NCBI GenBank assembly: GCA_020543525.1
Contig: JAHYIO010000003.1
Location: 1,612,001-1,676,000 of the forward strand
Length of the DNA: 64,000 bases
Source of the DNA: Coriolopsis trogii
Taxonomy: Eukaryota > Basidiomycota > Agaricomycetes > Polyporales > Polyporaceae
Reading direction: 5' to 3'
Numbering within the stretch: the first letter of the stretch is position 1; every line of letters starts with the position of its first letter. This document shows, piece by piece, positions 11,123 through 22,488 of the stretch. Below the pieces are notes generated by a model. That model was not told where the DNA came from and did no database searches. It saw nothing but the letters and a program-made list of their open reading frames with translations. Made by a program: the position numbers and the translations under genes.

Positions 11123-13038
11123 ATGCTGCTTAGCTCGACGTTCAGCGATCTCCTAGGCTACACCTCCATCGCGTGTTGGCTCGGTGCACAGTTCCCGTGA
11201 GTCTGGCTTCTTACCCCGCATCACCTGAAGAACACATCTCTTAACGCCGACCGTACGTCCTGTGCTACAGACAGGTGCTCGAAAATGCGCGAAATCAATC
11301 CGTCGAGGGTCTCGCTCTCCCGTTTTTGATGAATTGGCTTTTGGGTCAGTCTTACGTCTCGCAATCGCGTCCTCTCATTGTGCGATATGTCGCGTGAACT
11401 ACCCACGTCGTGCGCTTGACTCACAAGAAGCCTGTCCGTTCAGGCGATACCACCAATCTCATAGGATGCATCTTGACCCATCAACTGCCCTTCCAGGTGA
11501 GTGTAAATGAGTCATATATGACCCCATCTCTTACGGCGCCCAAAGACCTACCTCGCCACATACTTCTGCTTCGTCGACTTCAGCCTCCTCGCCCAGTATG
11601 TCTATTACAAACGCCGTGCGAAGAAGATCACGCGACCACCCCCATACCTTCACAGCCGGGAGCGTACTGTCTCTGCTTCCGCCGCCCGACGATTATCCAT
11701 CGAACGCGGTGCGAGTGCGCCCCACTACCGCGCGCTCTCCAATGTCGCAGCCAACGTCGCAGCCGTCGCGGCGCTCGCCGCACAGCAGGAGGAGCAAGCG
11801 CGCTGGCATGGCCGGTCCCACTCTATTGAGCCCCAACCGTCGGCGTACGACGACGACGATGAGGACATACCTGAGGACGCACTCGCCCGTCTCGCCGATA
11901 GTTTCCAATCCGAGGGTGGGCGAGGGTCCCGGCGAAAACAAGTTGCATGGGGCCAAGACTCATTCACTGGGAGGAGCCGACAATCAAGCCGCGTGCCAAC
12001 AGGGCTCCATATGTCAACACCAGCTGTGGAAGAACTCGACCCACTAGCTCGCGGACGCCCCCTCGTCAGAGCAAGCGCTGAGGAAGATAGTGAGGAATGG
12101 CTCAGCTCTACCGCGCAAAGGCGCAGTTCTCGTGCCAGCCGGAAAGGAGCCACTATGGTTTTCCTTAGTGTCTGGGCTTTGTTCGGCGTCGGCGCCCTCG
12201 TTGGCGGCAAGTCCCCTCTCTCGACTGGGCTCTTAGAGAGGAACGGTAGGGTTTTGGAGCGCGCAGACCTGTCTACGCCTGCTTTCCACGGGCCAGATCA
12301 TACTACGCGAATAGTGGATCCTATCCGATCTGCCCAGCTGGCAGGAGAGCCGACCCGTCTGGAGTTTGCTTCTTTGGCCTACGCGTCTTCTCAGCCAGAA
12401 CCAAGCCCGAGCCTGGAGTTCATTATCGGCCGCATATCAGCCTGGATATGCACAACGCTTTATCTCACATCTCGACTACCGCAGATTTGGAAGAACGTAA
12501 GTATTCATATTGAAGCACAATCTGTAATTATATCAACTGACTGGACTGGTGTAGTATGTTAGAAAATCGGTAGAGGTATGATCTTTAATCTGGGTAGATG
12601 GGTACCGGAATTGACAGCGAGAAAATACAGGGCCTTTCCGTATATTTATTCATCTTCGCATTCCTCGGCAACTTCTTCTACGTCGCTTCCATCCTCACAT
12701 CGCCTAATCTACAACTCCCCGAGCCTCAGGCAACAGCCTTTATCCGCGAGAGCATACCGTGCGTGGACTTCGAACCAGATTGCCGAGAGTTGTACTCATG
12801 CTGGCGGTGCAGGTACCTGCTAGGCAGCGGAGGAACGCTCATGTTCGACGTCACCATCGTCACCCAGACATATCTGTACCGATCGAAAGCAGGTCGTAGC
12901 CGACGACCGACCCACACGTATAGCGAGGAAGAGGCTGGCTTGCTCAGTGCAGAAGCCACAGGAGCCGAAGATTCCCCACCTGCATCGCGGCGTCGCCGAG
13001 AGAGCGTCAGCAGGGACAGGGCAGCTGCTGGCTTCTGA
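11123..13038 (+). CDS. PQ-loop repeat vacuolar amino-acid transporter (Ypq1/PQLC2-like)
   Basis: Seven-helix lysosome/vacuole membrane protein family exporting cationic amino acids. Exon 1 (11123-11196) encodes MLLSSTFSDLLGYTSIACWL, then GAQFPQVLENARNQSVEGLA holds the first PQ-loop. LIGCILTHQLPFQ and LATYFCFVDFSLLAQYVYYK follow. A long hydrophilic cytosolic loop comes next (Ser/Arg/acid-rich, about 150 residues). A second helix pair includes ICTTLYLTSRLPQIWKN, the second PQ motif, and then GLSVYLFIFAFLGNFFYVAS and YLLGSGGTLMFDVTIVTQ. The tail is basic and Ser-rich. The duplicated PQ dipeptides after a helix and the loop between them are characteristic. Substrate specificity is inferred from family members only. 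Confidence 0.87.
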
Positions 13039-13268
13039 ATACGACTTTGTACTGTGGGGTGGCAACGGGCATTGACTGGACTTGTGAACGAACATACATA
13101 TGGTCCGATGTACCGATCTGGACATGACTTCGTTGCGTAGGCATAGGCACGCATATATCCTGTAGAAGAGACCCCGGGACGCTGGAGTGCCGCAGCATGG
13201 TCGTGTATTGTACAGTTGTCACGAATGAGAGATACATGGAGAGTTGCTCTCCTTCCTCTGAGGCAGTG

Positions 13269-16200
13269 TTACTCTAGGCCTGCGTACCGGACGTCAGCCT
13301 TTGCCTCCAACCAGGCCATCCATTTCTTGAGGAACGGACTGCCGTGTTGGACGGTCGATGAGTCGCCTATGACACACTATTGTATGCCGGTCAGTAGGGA
13401 TCACAATACTATCCATGACTGCGGCGTCGGTACCAGATGTCTCCTCGCACGCGTCATGGCAACTAGTTGCGGGTCGATATGAGCACAATGCGACGGAGAC
13501 AACAAGGATAGCAAGTTACCGTTCAGTCTGCGCTTATCCTTGAGGAAACCCACTTCTCGCTAAGGATAAACATATACAATCAGCCAGGGGACAGGAGGCG
13601 TTCTATATGCACGATCGCACCTTCTCGTTGCTCCGTACAAGGCTTATGATGACCGCTTCCTTCTCTCTCCCTTGCATGCCGTCCACGGTCCCGATCTCGA
13701 GCTCGGGGCCGTATACAGGACGCAAGAGTGAGGTCAGCAAGGTGACTTGGGCTTGATATCTGTCGTGATCGTGTGAGTGAAAGCGAGAGCTCTGTGCCGG
13801 AGGAGAACCTCTAATTACGGCGTAATGACTGCTATTTGGGACGGCAGGACCCCTGCGCCTATCTTGCTTCTGTGGTCAGTATCCCTGGAAGTCCATCATG
13901 AGACGCGTCACCAACGCTCACCAGTTGCTCGACCCACATCTTGACGACGGTCGACTCGTTCTCATTGCACCTGCTCCCTTCGTCCCCGTCCCCGTCCAGC
14001 CGCTCAAAGTACTCGCACCCCGCGGTGTCGTAGAAAACCACGGGCGTGCCGAGAATCTCCTTCTCGTCGTCTTCGGTGGCCGCTTTAGTGTTCGGGAGGT
14101 CCTTGAGAAGGTGTGCTTCGACGGAGGCGTGGTTCTTGAGCTTGGAGTGGTACATGACTTTCGACGGAAATGCTGCGATCTGGGCGTGCATCCTGGTTCG
14201 TGTTTATAGACTGAACGGAGGGCGCGTGTCTGGGGCAGGGGTATCTTGTACGTACCGGTATTGTACGGTAAGCATGCGCTTGATTCCTGAGCCGTACATC
14301 TTCTCCAGTCGCTCGAAAAGGGTTGTCTCAAGCGTGCGAGGTGGTCGAAGTACGGGCTTTTGGCTCTTAATAACGGGCTTTGAGGCCTTGTCTTGAGGGG
14401 CGGATGCCTCTGTATCTTCGCTATCGTTGTCGATATCATCGTCTGCGCTATCGTCATCGTCCCCTTCTGTGCTATCCTTCTCAGTACCTTCCGGCTGGGG
14501 CTCAGGCTTGCCACCAGACTTCCGTTGACCCTTTCTGCCGGTGGCTGATGCCTTGACGGTGTCCTTGCTAGAGGCTGCCGATGTCTTCTGCTTCTGTGCT
14601 CCGCTCGTCTTGTCTTTCTTGTCTTTTTTGTCCACGGAGATGACCGTTGGCGGAAGTTGCATCGGGTCACCAGCGAGCACTAGCTTTTGCGCTTTGAAGA
14701 TGGGGATCCAGCACACCTAGCGAAGTCACGGATACGTGACTATGGGTGAGGTCGAAAGACAGCAGTGCTCACGGCTTCCACAGCTTGAGTCGCTTCGTCT
14801 ATAATCACAACGTCGAAGTCCTGGGAGCGAAGCTGCCTTCCCCCGGAAGAGTGACAGGTGGCAAGCACAACTTGCGACTCACTCAGGACGCTCTGGACTA
14901 CGCCACCCTCACGCTGTCGGTATCTAGGCAAGGTCAGCTTGACACCAATGCAAGTGGAAACAGGACATACTCTTTCCGCAATGCCCTGACCTCTTCCCAC
15001 ATCTTCTTTCTCTCGAGGCCTCTGGGAGCTTTACCTTTCGCGCCCTTGCCTTTGCCCGAAAGTACGTTAAGAGCCGCCTCGAGTTCGCTCTTGACGTCCT
15101 TGGCCAAGGCGGCCTGAAATACTCCGTGAGTGACAGCCAAACAAGCGTCGTGTATACATTGCACACCAACCTCGTCGCTTCGACTCGCCTTGACCTCGAG
15201 CGTCGCATCGATCACATCTTCGTGCGCCATGACACGCGCCGGGTGCCCAACTCGAGTGACCTTCAGTTTCGCACCGCTAGCGGGAGCAGGGAGAGCCAGG
15301 AGCCGCTCGAGTATGTTGTCTACGGACAGGTTAGACGCGCCACAGACAAGAAGTCTCAGCGGTCTCGGGTTGGCAGGCGTGACTGTAGTGAGTTGACGGA
15401 TTAGCTCTATGAGAGTATGGGTTTTTCCCGTGCCTGGATAATACAACGGCGTTCATCAGAATGTGTGACATGTCTGATAGAGGAGATCAAGGATGTACCC
15501 GGGGGACCGTGGATACAGGCGACTTCAGGAGACTCGAGTGCAAAGCGAATGGCCTCTTTCTGGCTTGCATTTAGAGAGTCGTCGAAAAAGGTGAGGTCCT
15601 TCACAGGCACTCTCTCCGAAGGAGTCGACATTCCCAATAACACTCGAACCAGAGGAGTCATTTGAGGCAGGAATTTGTCCTCCTTCTACAAGTAATAGCG
15701 GGTTAACGTGCATTCTCGCTTGATAACCAGCTCCTCCGTAGCTTACTGTAGAGTCGGAGTTTGGAAGGACGATTTTCTCAAGCTGGTTGAGTGCCTTATC
15801 CATCCTATGTCAGGTCGGATGAGCTGTCACGACCCAACAATGGCAGGACAGCCAACCTGTCGTATGTCACGCTGTTGGCGAGCTTGACTACACGGCATCG
15901 GTCTGGTATGTTGAGGTCCTCTCCGCTTGTTTCCGGAGGATCTACCGCAATCACTATGCGTGCGTCGGTAACCTGGACCAAGTTAGTGTAGGTATCGCGG
16001 TGTCTGAAGACGAATCCTACTTTGTACACAACGCCTTCGATGCCATCGTTCGCTGTCTTCTCCCCACTATTGGCTTTCTTGGCTTTGGTAGTCTTTTTCT
16101 GTGTGGACGTTCCCGAGGTGTGTTCTTCAATGCGCGCAAGGTCGCCTGGTCTATAAAGTGTCCTTAGGGACCTCGTTGCCGAAACATGCAACGTACCTCA

Positions 16201-16502
16201 GTGAGTGGGGAGGGAACAAAGGACTGGAATGATAGGCAGTGGGGCGTTCAAGCTCGACCAAACTGACGCAGTGTCAGGCCACAAAGATCATCAAACGTTG
16301 CCCAAACGTACGTCTTCCCTCCTAGACCTATTCCAACAGAAGAGACTCCGAGGCTTGCGAGGCAGAGTCCTTTCTGCTCAAGCAATTTGGCTGGACAATT
16401 GGAGAGCAGCAGAGATGTACGTTCGATCTCCGCTTCGCGCTCTTTATCGAGCAGGTAGTGTTGTCTGTCTATAAATGCTTTTAGCTGTTCTTCTGTGGCC
16501 AT
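13269..16502 (-). CDS. HCS1: SF1B DNA/RNA helicase of the HCS1/SMUBP2 (IGHMBP2) family
   Basis: 5'-3' superfamily-1 helicase related to Upf1; yeast Hcs1 (DNA helicase A) associates with DNA polymerase alpha. The start [20 protein letters not shown] is followed by [13 protein letters not shown] and LGGKTYV. Helicase motifs in order: [12 protein letters not shown] (split by an intron after GPPG), II DEATQ in [77 protein letters not shown]. The C-terminus is [19 protein letters not shown]. Between motifs III and IV there is a Lys-rich then acidic insert of about 75-80 residues (from [10 protein letters not shown] to [10 protein letters not shown]). No R3H or zinc finger follows, unlike the mammalian protein. 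Divergent with a DUF7918 gene across 235 bp. Confidence 0.9.
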
Positions 16503-16737
16503 GTCCTATCTTCAGATGAGATCAACGTCAACTCCGGAGACTGAGTTGTGGTTTACGGATGAGTTCCAAGTCGTCCGGCGCTCGCGCCTCGATGGCCACG
16601 AGATCGTATCGGGAAACTCGATCACATGCCCGAAAGAGACGCGACTAGTCGCGTCGCTCCCGCCACGACGCGTCCGACTCCCCCTGCTACTGTGACTCCT
16701 GCCCCATCGCTCTCGTCCTATTCTGCAACGTTTAAAC
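16503..16737. promoter_or_regulatory. Shared divergent promoter with an 18-bp perfect palindrome and MCB box
   Basis: The 235 bp between HCS1 (minus) and the first DUF7918 gene (plus) contain the perfect palindrome GACGCGACTAGTCGCGTC at 16638-16655. A separate ACGCGT follows at 16668-16673. Both are 135-170 bp from the HCS1 ATG. The half-site GACGCG is MCB-like. It is a candidate bidirectional control element. Confidence 0.5.
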
Positions 16738-18542
16738 ATGCCTGTCAAGCACCGTGGGTACGGCGCGTATATCTCCTGCGACGGTGACGAGCTGGAGGCA
16801 TATAAAGTCAAAGTGGAGAGTAGTGCACTCGTATCTTGTTACGTCGCTAGCGAAGCTGGGAAGGTGTGTTCGAGAAGCCATGTACTACGTCTGTGCCCGC
16901 TGTCGAAACCACACACAGGAATTTAGAGTGCACTGGGTCGATTCAAAGCCGCCTTCACACTTGTCCGTGGAGATCCGAATGGACGGAAGTAGAATGGGTG
17001 TTCTCTCCCACACGAAGCAATCTTCGAAAACGTCAAATGGGGGTTTCCGTGTCGCAATAGATGCACATTGTCCATACCAGTTTGCACCGTTGGAGACCGC
17101 AGGTGTGCGCCATTATCCCACATCACCCTTTCATCTCAACCCCTATATGATGCCCCATAGACAACGATGATCTCCCTTCAGCGTACAGCGATGATTTAGG
17201 GGCTATCGAGGTCCGGTTGCGGCGCGTACGCGACTTTATCTCCGTTCCATTTGTCCCCAAGGCTACTCCCACGAAACCGACCCCCGTAAAGGCTAATGAG
17301 CGGAAGAGAAGAGGAGCTGGTCCGGCCCATTGTGTTGTGTTAGCCAGGTCTTCCGCGATCGCTCCATGCAACATCCTTCTGATGCTCTTATTCAGTCTTG
17401 GCAACACGCGAGATGTCAACACCCAATCAACCATCCTCAAGCCTCTACTTATCGACGATAAACCGTATGTAACTTTCCGTTTCTTGTATCGACCAATAGG
17501 TATGCGCAAGTCACATTTGCCTGTTTTTTGTCACGTCTCAATCTCAGGAATAAGCATTCCTCAGGGCAAAGGGAATTATACCTGTGTTCCGACCAAGCAG
17601 CCCAGTTTCCGTTGTCTCCTCCACTCCATCCTCAACGGCGGGACGTCGACGTCGACGATCACCAAGCGAGCTGTCATATGCTGACGAGGACTCTCCCGCT
17701 CCATACAAACGCCAGCGTACGACATTCGAAGACGAATGTGATGACGATGGATCTGTTCCTCCGGACGAAACAGACGACAACAAGGAAAACGTCACGGAGG
17801 TGAGATAACAGATGAGGATGTCGCGGCGCGCTAATGATAAACTCGTTGGCAGATTCACCTAAGTTCCCAGAACAATTTCGCTATACCAGGAAACTTGGAA
17901 CGCCCTGTACACGTCAAGAGGGAACCATCGGTAAAGAGATGGCCGAGCCCCGTGTCTGTCAGCAGGGACCCGTCCGTGAAACGAGAAGAAACCCCCGTCG
18001 TTGAGGTGAGTACTCCTGTTCGTTTGAGGTGTCTACATAGCAGATAACAGAGCTACGTCTGCAGGTCCGCATTAGCTCAAAGGACAATTACGCCAGCCAA
18101 CGACAAACCACGCCTTTCCCCGTCAAACAAGAACCACTCATCAAGCAGGAATCTGGCTTCGACCCTTTACTGGGGATAAAACAAGAGAGTTCTCAGCCTG
18201 TTGTGAAGCGTAAACTTGAGAAGTCTATCAAGCCTGAACCTGTCGACGACTATAGGCCCAACGTGGAGGGGAGCTTGGAGCCCAATGTCGTAAAGCGTGA
18301 AGATGACAGTCCAATGTTCGCCGAAGATGCGGACTATGTCGAAGACGACCCCGTTGTTGAGGTACGTGTACATCGGCTCATCCTGGTTTAGCCACTGCTG
18401 AGAGTCTCGGATTGTATGAAACTAGGTTCATGTTAGCTCAATAAATCGGCATGTGGTGTTTGGCAAGCAACCCCGCATGCGGGCGGCCAGCATCAAGACC
18501 GAGCCAAGGGACGCGGACGTTATGGAGCCCGGTTTAGAATAA
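16738..18542 (+). CDS. DUF7918-type protein A with triplicated tail exons rich in SUMO-acceptor motifs
   Basis: The N-terminal domain of about 200 residues is MPVKHRGYGAYISCDGDELE, SCYVASEAGK|EFRVHWVD, EIRMDGSRMG, GAIEVRLRRVR and YVTFRFLYRPI, the same blocks as in the next two genes and the gene at 41.5 kb. This is what I recall as DUF7918 of basidiomycetes; its function is unknown. After AFLRAKGIIP comes a Ser/Arg-rich linker, then three in-phase exons (17853-18005, 18065-18361, 18426-18542; 51, 99 and 38 codons). They begin IHLSSQNN, VRISSKDN and VHVSSINR, and the first two end PVVE. They carry eight V/I-K-x-E motifs (VKREPS, VKREET, VKQEPL, IKQESG, IKQESS, IKPEPV, VKREDDSP, IKTEPR). This predicts a nuclear, SUMO-modified protein. 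Confidence 0.82.
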
Positions 18543-19026
18543 GCTCTCCCTGCATTATCGTGTAACTAATGAGTTTCGCATGCATACCGTGCATATACAA
18601 TGACATGCCATGATATTTTGTATTCGGAACTGCCACCAATACTTCAAACTCAGGAGTTGACTCATGCACGATTGCCTGTGTCGTTGGATTGTGACCCAAC
18701 GCCCTTGCGGAACTATACCTTTCATACGCAGACAGTGCAGGGATAGCTGAGGAAAGGTACAGCGGAAGGTGCCTCGGATTCGCCATCCAAGTACAAGTTG
18801 ACAATAATCAAGTAGAGTACATTGCAACGCGTCGCACGTGACCGTTACGCCCTGCAAGGCGCCGGCCCGGGCCATGTGCGCAGGCCACCGCCGTGAAAGC
18901 CTTTTGTCCTGAACTCTCAAGTGAAGTGGCTCTCGGTGGTACGCATCACGTCTTTCTCGTTCTAGCAACGTTCATGCAAACTCTACATCCATATCTCATA
19001 GGAAACGTCTTGCAATCTCCATCCTG
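18543..19026. promoter_or_regulatory. Spacer with promoter of DUF7918 gene B; 17-bp element shared with gene C
   Basis: AACGCGTCGCACGTGAC at 18826-18842 is repeated exactly upstream of gene C (20506-20522). It joins an ACGCGT box to a CACGTG E-box. It lies about 200 bp before the gene B ATG. Minus-strand ORFs in this gap look like chance. Confidence 0.55.
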
Positions 19027-20249
19027 ATGCCTCTCGAGCTTGACGGCTTCCAAGCGCATGTGCAATGCGACGGACAGGAGCTTGAGCAATATGATGTACA
19101 GAGCACAGAGGACCGCAAGGTGGCGTCGTGTTGGATTGCTAGCGAGGCTGGCAAGGTGAGTATTGAGACATGGCTAGGCTTAGGCGCAATTGAATACTAC
19201 CCTCTCCTGTTGCAGGCATTCACCGTGCATTGGCGAGCGGCTTCGGCTGACACAATCATGATGGTTCGAATATACATTGACGGTCGTCAGATGATGCGGT
19301 GTGGGCATAGCAAAAACTCCCCGATTTGTGGCAAATTCGACGGTGTGGAAGTTGAACCTGGACGCGTTCGAAGCGTTGTCTTCTCTCTTCTAATTCTGAC
19401 TGGTCAGTCGTAGACACTCTTGCCGCGGTCGCTAACGGTACCAGCATTGTGGTATTGCTAGATGATGAAGAGGCTGTGGCATCGACAGCACTTAATGAGA
19501 AGCTTGGTACCATAGAGATGCAAATGTTCAAAGTTGAACGCTACATCCATAATGCAGATGGGGTCTACTCCATAGATAGGGTCACTGACGTAGGCCCCAT
19601 CCACGAGAAGAGCAAGAAGGCGGGAGTTCACGCTGTATCGTCAGTGACCTATGTTTCTCTAATCGACCTCATGGCTGATGACAGGTGTTCAAAACAGCCT
19701 CGGGGATGCACGTGAAATCAAACTGCGTGGCAGTTATACCCCTGTTGGTCTCGCAAAAGAGCCATTCGCGACGTTCATCTTCCGTTATCGCCCTATCGGT
19801 TACTCTTATTTTCATCCACCGTGCGAGCCATGTTCTGACTATGGCACTGCAGAACTGCTGCAAGCAAATAGGATTGCTCCTCTGGCGCCAAAGGCATCAA
19901 GGGCGAACAAACGTCCCAGTAACGCCTTTGATGGTCCGAGTGCCAGTCAGTCCAAACGGAGGCGTACGCACGAGGCTCAGCGCGAAACACCAGAAGTCAA
20001 GCCAGAATTTACATCGGGCAGTGAAGACGAGGACGATGATGAGGACGATGTCACATTTCTTGAGGTGAGCACAATGTCCTTTAAATTCGAGTACGAAGCC
20101 CGAATGCCTCGCAGGAGCAACTCGCCATGCTACAAAAGCGACTTGCAGAGAAGAAGGGGAAGAAAAGGGGAAAGGTTCCGGTCAAACGCGAACCGTCTCC
20201 CATCCGCGTTCCTGCATTGTGGACCGGTGAGGTCATCGACCTGACTTGA
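19027..20249 (+). CDS. DUF7918-type protein B, tail with SUMO-acceptor and SUMO-interaction-like motifs
   Basis: Second copy of the tandem family. The domain blocks are MPLELDGFQAHVQCDGQELE, SCWIASEAGK|AFTVHW, VRIYIDGRQMMRCGHSK, EKLGTIEMQMFKVERYI, GPIHEKSKKAGVHAVS, KEPFATFIFRYRPI and ELLQANRIAPLAPKAS. The linker contains a basic KRRR stretch that could act as a nuclear localisation signal and then an acidic run (EDEDDDEDD). The tail has a short coiled segment (EQLAMLQKRLAEKKGKKR), the SUMO-acceptor-like VKREPSP, and ends EVIDLT. V-I-D-L is a classic SUMO-interaction core. Five introns fall at the same positions as in copies A and C, including the one after SEAGK, which shows descent by duplication. 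I assign no biochemical activity. Confidence 0.82.
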
Positions 20250-20724
20250 AGCTCGAGAAGTTGAATATGGTCTTGGATGAGTTATAATATTATGTGGGGG
20301 CATATCAGATACGCGTCGTTACTCTATATTTTTGATACTGTCACTTAGAGACTACCTTGATCGTGAGTTGGATGTGTACCCTCGCTGTCCTCCGTAGCCT
20401 CTGTATTGCTCGATACACCCACTTCGTATATGGGACGATGTCATGGCTGGCTCACATGGAGTGCAGCTCTGGGACTCAGATGCTGAGTTCGCTGGTGGCG
20501 GCCCGAACGCGTCGCACGTGACGGCGTCGCGACACCGCTCATTTGTCGTACTACTGCCAAAGGGGCGCGTCGGACGCTCTTGCTCTCTTGTCCCCGACAC
20601 AAGCTTCGCTCATCACTATTTATACACACCCAGATATCTCGGTCATATCTGAACCACCGTCCCCGATACTGTCCCACTCCACCATCCCAGCTCAGTACTA
20701 GCCGGTATAGAAGGGAACGTCAAC
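20250..20724. promoter_or_regulatory. Spacer with promoter of DUF7918 gene C; second copy of the 17-bp element
   Basis: AACGCGTCGCACGTGAC at 20506-20522, about 219 bp upstream of the gene C ATG, is identical to the copy upstream of gene B. A further GCGTCGCGAC follows directly. Short ORFs here are not supported. Confidence 0.55.
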
Positions 20725-21952
20725 ATGCCCCTAAATTACAACGGATACACAGCGTCCATACGTTGCAACGGCCGAGAGCTAGAGTCGTATAAGGTAGAAA
20801 GAAAAGGGAGCCACTTATCTTGCTGGGTGGCGAGTGAGGCTGGGAAGGTATGTGAGCACTTATAGAGGAGCTAGCGTAGACGGTATGATGTCCTCTCCCC
20901 AGAAATTCACAATTCATTGGGGAGACGCTGTAGCTCAGACGAGCATGCAAGTTATCATCTTCGTTGACGGTCGAGAAATGGCGAGGTCCGCGCACATGAA
21001 GTACGAGGGGTCCGCACAGGGTGTGAGTGAGACACCCGGACAACAGCGAGCATTTGTATTCGCACCCTTGGTCTTGACAGGTGCGTCCTCAACGACCCAC
21101 CAAAATGCGTCCTTTTAAGATGTTCCCAGATGATGACAAAGTCGCGTCCTCGAGGGACAAACCGCATGAGAAATTGGGTACAATCGAAATCGTCATGCGG
21201 CTAGTCCAGTCCTACATACCCAGCGAAAGAGCCTACGCCGGCCAGGGTCCCGTGCCCGAGATCGGCCCTGTTCACGAGAAGAGCAAGAAAGCGGGTGTTC
21301 ATGCTGTATCGTGAGCCAGTTCCTCTTGCACGTACGACCGGAAATATTGACGCGGCTTGATTTACCAGCCTCGGGCCAACCGAGAAAACACATGTACCGA
21401 TGACATTTATGCCAATCGGTATTGAAGACTGTCCTTTTGCTGTCTTCACATTTTACTATCGGCCGCTTGGTTGGTATATTCTTGCGAAAGCTCCACTCAC
21501 AGCCGCTTGGAAACTAACGGCCAATAGCCCTTTTGCAGGCCAATGACATCGCTCCCCGACCACCTCCAAGTCCTCCTAAGAGCAAGAAACGCCGCTCTGA
21601 GGCTCAGCACACCCCGTTGGATGGCGCTAACACCGCAAAGCGTCCTCGCGTTGTCGCTGGGAAGTCAAAGGCTCATTCGAGTGATGACGAGGATGACGAT
21701 GCTGACCGAGTTGTCTTCCTGCGAGTGAGCCGTCATCTACCCAGCCCCATACTTGGTCATAGCCTGACTCACCTTGCCTTCCAGGAACAGATTGTCATGC
21801 TACAAGACCGCTTGCAGCGGGAGGAAGCGAAGCTCTCCCCGAAGAAAGCCGTCAAGCGTGAACCGTCGCCGGTTCAAATACCGGAATACCTGCAGGGGGA
21901 CATCATTGAATTGACGGATGATGAAGACGACATCATCGACTTGACACAATAA
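20725..21952 (+). CDS. DUF7918-type protein C, tail with SUMO-acceptor motif and double SIM-like end
   Basis: Third copy. Blocks: MPLNYNGYTASIRCNGRELE, SCWVASEAGK|KFTIHWGD, VIIFVDGREMARSAHMK, EKLGTIEIVMRLVQSYI, GPVHEKSKKAGVHAVS, CPFAVFTFYYRPL, ALLQANDIAPRPPPSP. A basic stretch (KSKKRRSEA, AKRPRVV) and acidic DDEDDDAD follow. The tail has a coil (EQIVMLQDRLQREEAKL), VKREPSP, and ends DIIELTDDEDDIIDLTQ. That end is two I-I-x-L-T cores separated by an acidic stretch, a strong SUMO-interaction signature. Exon 1 is 20725-20847 and exon 2 starts at 20903. Copy C is closest to copy B, consistent with a recent tandem duplication that also copied the promoter element. Confidence 0.84.
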
Positions 21953-22488
21953 TCAGACGGGTGTAGTATGCAATTCCTTGTCTTATCCCTCCCTCGGAGT
22001 TAGCCTACGATAGCATTGGTGGCGCGTATATCCCTCACGTACATCGCTGGGCGTGCGTTGTCCGTCTACTATAGGCTCGCCTTCTCCAGAATTTCTTGTC
22101 GTCATGCTTCCACTGATTCATTATCGAGTACCATACGATATATTGCTAGACACCGTACCAGAACGTTGCTAATGTGCATGTTAATCAGCTACTTGGAGTA
22201 GCTCCTGTTATACAATATTTCAATCACTGTTACGCATTTGTTATCACGAACTAGAACGACCTTGATCGATTTCCTCACATGATCCATGGTCTACCACCTC
22301 GAGTACTCTTCCGGGAGAAGTCATCAAGTTAGTGACCGGGTAGGTACGCGCAACGCTTACGTCGGTGGCAGTGCTGTTCGCCCACGGGCCAGCACGCTTG
22401 CACTATCCACAAGTACTGCAGCAACTCCCATCTTGAGGACCGTGATCGTAAACCCACTCACTCTCGGACTGCAGCTCATACCCCCATA
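21953..22488. other. Intergenic spacer
   Basis: 536 bp between DUF7918 gene C and LIN1. AT-richer than its surroundings in the first half. No coding or RNA feature recognised. A CAATCAC/TATACAAT-like stretch near 22208-22230 has no assigned role. Confidence 0.4.

Noticed and set aside
11693..12210. Minus-strand ORFs inside the PQ-loop gene
   Set aside because: They lie opposite the Ser/Arg/acidic cytosolic loop and are Ser/Ala/Arg-rich shadows.
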